From assembly GCF_051020955.1 (NCBI RefSeq), contig NW_027476723.1, positions 62,001 to 126,000 of the forward strand: 64,000 nt of DNA, in the 5' to 3' direction. This stretch comes from Megalopta genalis. Its lineage: Eukaryota > Arthropoda > Insecta > Hymenoptera > Halictidae. Both the position numbers and the translations under genes were made by a program. Below the pieces are notes generated by a model. The model worked only from the letters and a program-made list of their open reading frames with translations. It did not search any database and had not been told where the DNA came from. Of this stretch, positions 62,839 to 64,000 are shown piece after piece (positions within the stretch are counted from its first letter, which is position 1; every line of letters starts with the position of its first letter).

Positions 62839-64000
62839 GCTAAATCATGTGTTTCGCTTGGATTTGAAGCTAACTCGTTTGTTTCGCATGCAGTTGAAGC
62901 TCAATCATGTATCTCACAAGTATTTGAAGCTAAACCATTTGTTTCGCATGGATTTGAAGCTAAGCCTTCTCCTTCGCATTGATTTGAAGCTAAATCATGT
63001 CTTACGCTTAGATTTGAAGCTCTCTCCTTTGTTTCTCCTGCATTTGAAGCTATATCACTTATATCGCAAGTATTTGAAGCTAAATCATTTGTGTCGTATG
63101 GATTTGATTCTAAGCCTTCTACTTCGCTTTGATTTGGAGCTAAATCGTGAGTTTCGCAAGGATTTAAAGCTCACACGTTTGTTTCGCATGCAGTTGAAGC
63201 TAAATCATGAATATCACAAGTATTTGAAGATAATCCATTTGATTCGCATGGATTTGAAGCTAAGCCTCCTATTTCGCACTGATTCGAAGCTAAATCATGC
63301 GTTTCGCATGAAATTGAAACCATCTCGTTTTTTTCGCATTAATTTGAAGCTAACTCGTTTGTTTCGTCTGCATTTGAAGCTAAATCATGTATATCGCTAA
63401 TATTTGAAGCTAATCCATTTGTTTGCATGGATTCGAAGATAAACCTTCTACTTCGCATTGATTTGGAGCTAAATCATGTGTTTCACATGGATTTAAACAT
63501 AACACGATTGTTTCGCATGCAGTTGAAGCTAAATCATGTATATCACAAGTATTTGATGCTAAAGCATTTGTTTCGCATAGATTCGTAAATCAGTCTTCTA
63601 TTTAGCAATGATTTGATGCTGAATCATGTGTTTCTCATGGATTTGAAGCTAACTCATTTGTTTCGCATGGATTTGAAGCTAACTCGCTTGTTTTGCATGC
63701 AGTTGAAGCAAAATCATGTATATCGCAAGTATTAGAAGCTAAACCATTTGATTCGCATGGATTTGAAGCTAAGCCTTCTACTTCGCATTGATTGGAAGCT
63801 TAGTCATGTATTTCGCTTCGATTTGAAGCTAAATCATGTGTTTCGTATGGACTTAATGCTGACACGTTTGTTTCGCATGCAGTTGAACCTAAATCGTGTA
63901 TATCACAAGTATTTGAAGCTAAACCATTTGTTTCGCATGGATTCGAAAGTAACCCTTCTACCTCGTATTGATTTTAAGCTAAATCATGGGTTTCTCATGG
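62129..64000. repeat. Block copy of 49032-50903
   Basis: Offset 13097 bp, running to the right edge of the window. Landmarks are the ORF shadows 62519-63400 and 49422-50303, which translate identically, and the short monomer CCATTTGTTTGCATGG near 63415 and 50318. Differences are few, for example TATCGCAAGTATTAG near 63721 (TATCACAAG near 50624). Confidence 0.93.

Larger units (their letters stand above)
1..64000. repeat. Satellite array of 30-bp monomers filling the window
   Basis: Every line of the window can be read as consecutive units of about 30 bp with the near-invariant core TTTGAAGCTAA at the start and TTTCGCAT toward the end. Variable positions are concentrated in bases 10-21 and 25-30. 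Five monomer types dominate and follow one another in a fixed order to form a 150-bp pentamer. The consensus monomer is 11/30 GC. Both ends of the window lie inside the array, so its full length is unknown. No stretch over 300 bases lacks the repeat, and no unique gene, RNA gene or inserted mobile element interrupts it. This organisation, with local expansions and block copies, is that of a eukaryotic satellite or giant minisatellite. A huge degenerate repetitive exon is the main alternative. Confidence 0.97.

Noticed and set aside
1..64000. One giant repetitive protein spanning the array
   Set aside because: 29-, 31- and 38-bp monomers, HOR periods of 1 modulo 3 and scattered stops shift or close every frame within a few hundred to about 1400 bases on both strands.
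1..64000. CRISPR array (regular 30-bp repeats)
   Set aside because: There are no unique spacers between the repeats. Adjacent units are contiguous variants of one monomer, and no cas gene is present.
1..64000. CENP-B box in the monomer
   Set aside because: TTTCGCATGAAT matches only the TTCGnnnnA half of the known box; the required CGGG is replaced by TTGA in every monomer inspected.
1..64000. Telomeric or simple-sequence repeat
   Set aside because: The unit is a complex 30-mer with no TTAGGG-like or dinucleotide tract.
1..64000. Transposon terminal repeats or target-site duplications at HOR borders
   Set aside because: HOR borders fall inside ordinary monomers, with no inverted ends, no transposase-like ORF and no target-site duplication.
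1..64000. Bacterial operon content or ribosome-binding sites
   Set aside because: No purine-rich motif lies at a proper distance before a non-repeat ORF. GAAG occurs in every monomer simply as part of TTTGAAGCT.

Overview
The whole 64 kb window is one uninterrupted tandem-repeat (satellite) array. I found no unique-sequence island, RNA gene, recognisable protein domain, transposon or CRISPR array. The base unit is a 30-bp monomer. It starts around TTTGAAGCTAAA and ends around TTTCGCATGGA, and the consensus is about 37% GC (11 of 30 bases). Monomers fall into about five diagnostic types that recur in a fixed order, giving a 150-bp pentamer. Runs of pentamers have been copied as larger higher-order repeats (HORs) of 451, 1171, 1471, 2017, 2316, 2371, 4030 and 4252 bp, plus long-distance block copies. 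This is typical of a eukaryotic satellite or minisatellite (pericentromeric, subtelomeric or intragenic). The sequence does not allow a taxonomic placement, and nothing looks bacterial or viral.

Layout. Zone I (1 to about 26.5 kb) is rich in a variant monomer carrying GGATTCGAAAATCAGCC. It holds the 1471-bp (x2), 451-bp (x2.25), 1171-bp (x3), 2371-bp (x2) and 2316-bp (x2) HORs. Zone II (about 26.5 to 44.2 kb) appears to lack that variant. It is rich in GCATTTGAAGATAAATC and holds the 2017-bp HOR (three copies, 31677-37727) and the 4252-bp duplication (38139-44190), with 180-bp hexamers inside. Zone III (about 44.2 kb to the end) is a mosaic of large copied blocks, including an adjacent 4030-bp duplication (54779-62838). 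The window ends inside a block that is a copy of 49032-50903, so the array continues past the right edge; it also starts mid-array on the left.

Coding question. Because the monomer is exactly ten codons long, three of the six frames are open or nearly open in the consensus. The forward frame reading LKLNHVFRMD gives the longest ORFs (up to 475 codons, 36798-38225). The reverse frame reading LASNPCETHD has no stop in the 150-bp consensus. The forward frame reading FEAKSCVSHG meets a TGA once per pentamer. None stays open for long: 29-, 31- and 38-bp monomers and scattered stops break all of them, and nearly every HOR period is 1 modulo 3, so adjacent HOR copies lie in different frames. I therefore annotate the window as repeat DNA. 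The ORFs are by-products of the 30-bp period, possibly a relic of a decapeptide-coding exon.

The points most worth a second look are the three-level hierarchy, HOR periods offset from the 30-bp grid, AAA/TTT triplets phased at about 10 bp with a 150-bp super-period near nucleosome size, a CpG kept once per monomer, whole-pentamer indels that record unequal exchange, and the stop-free antisense decapeptide frame.
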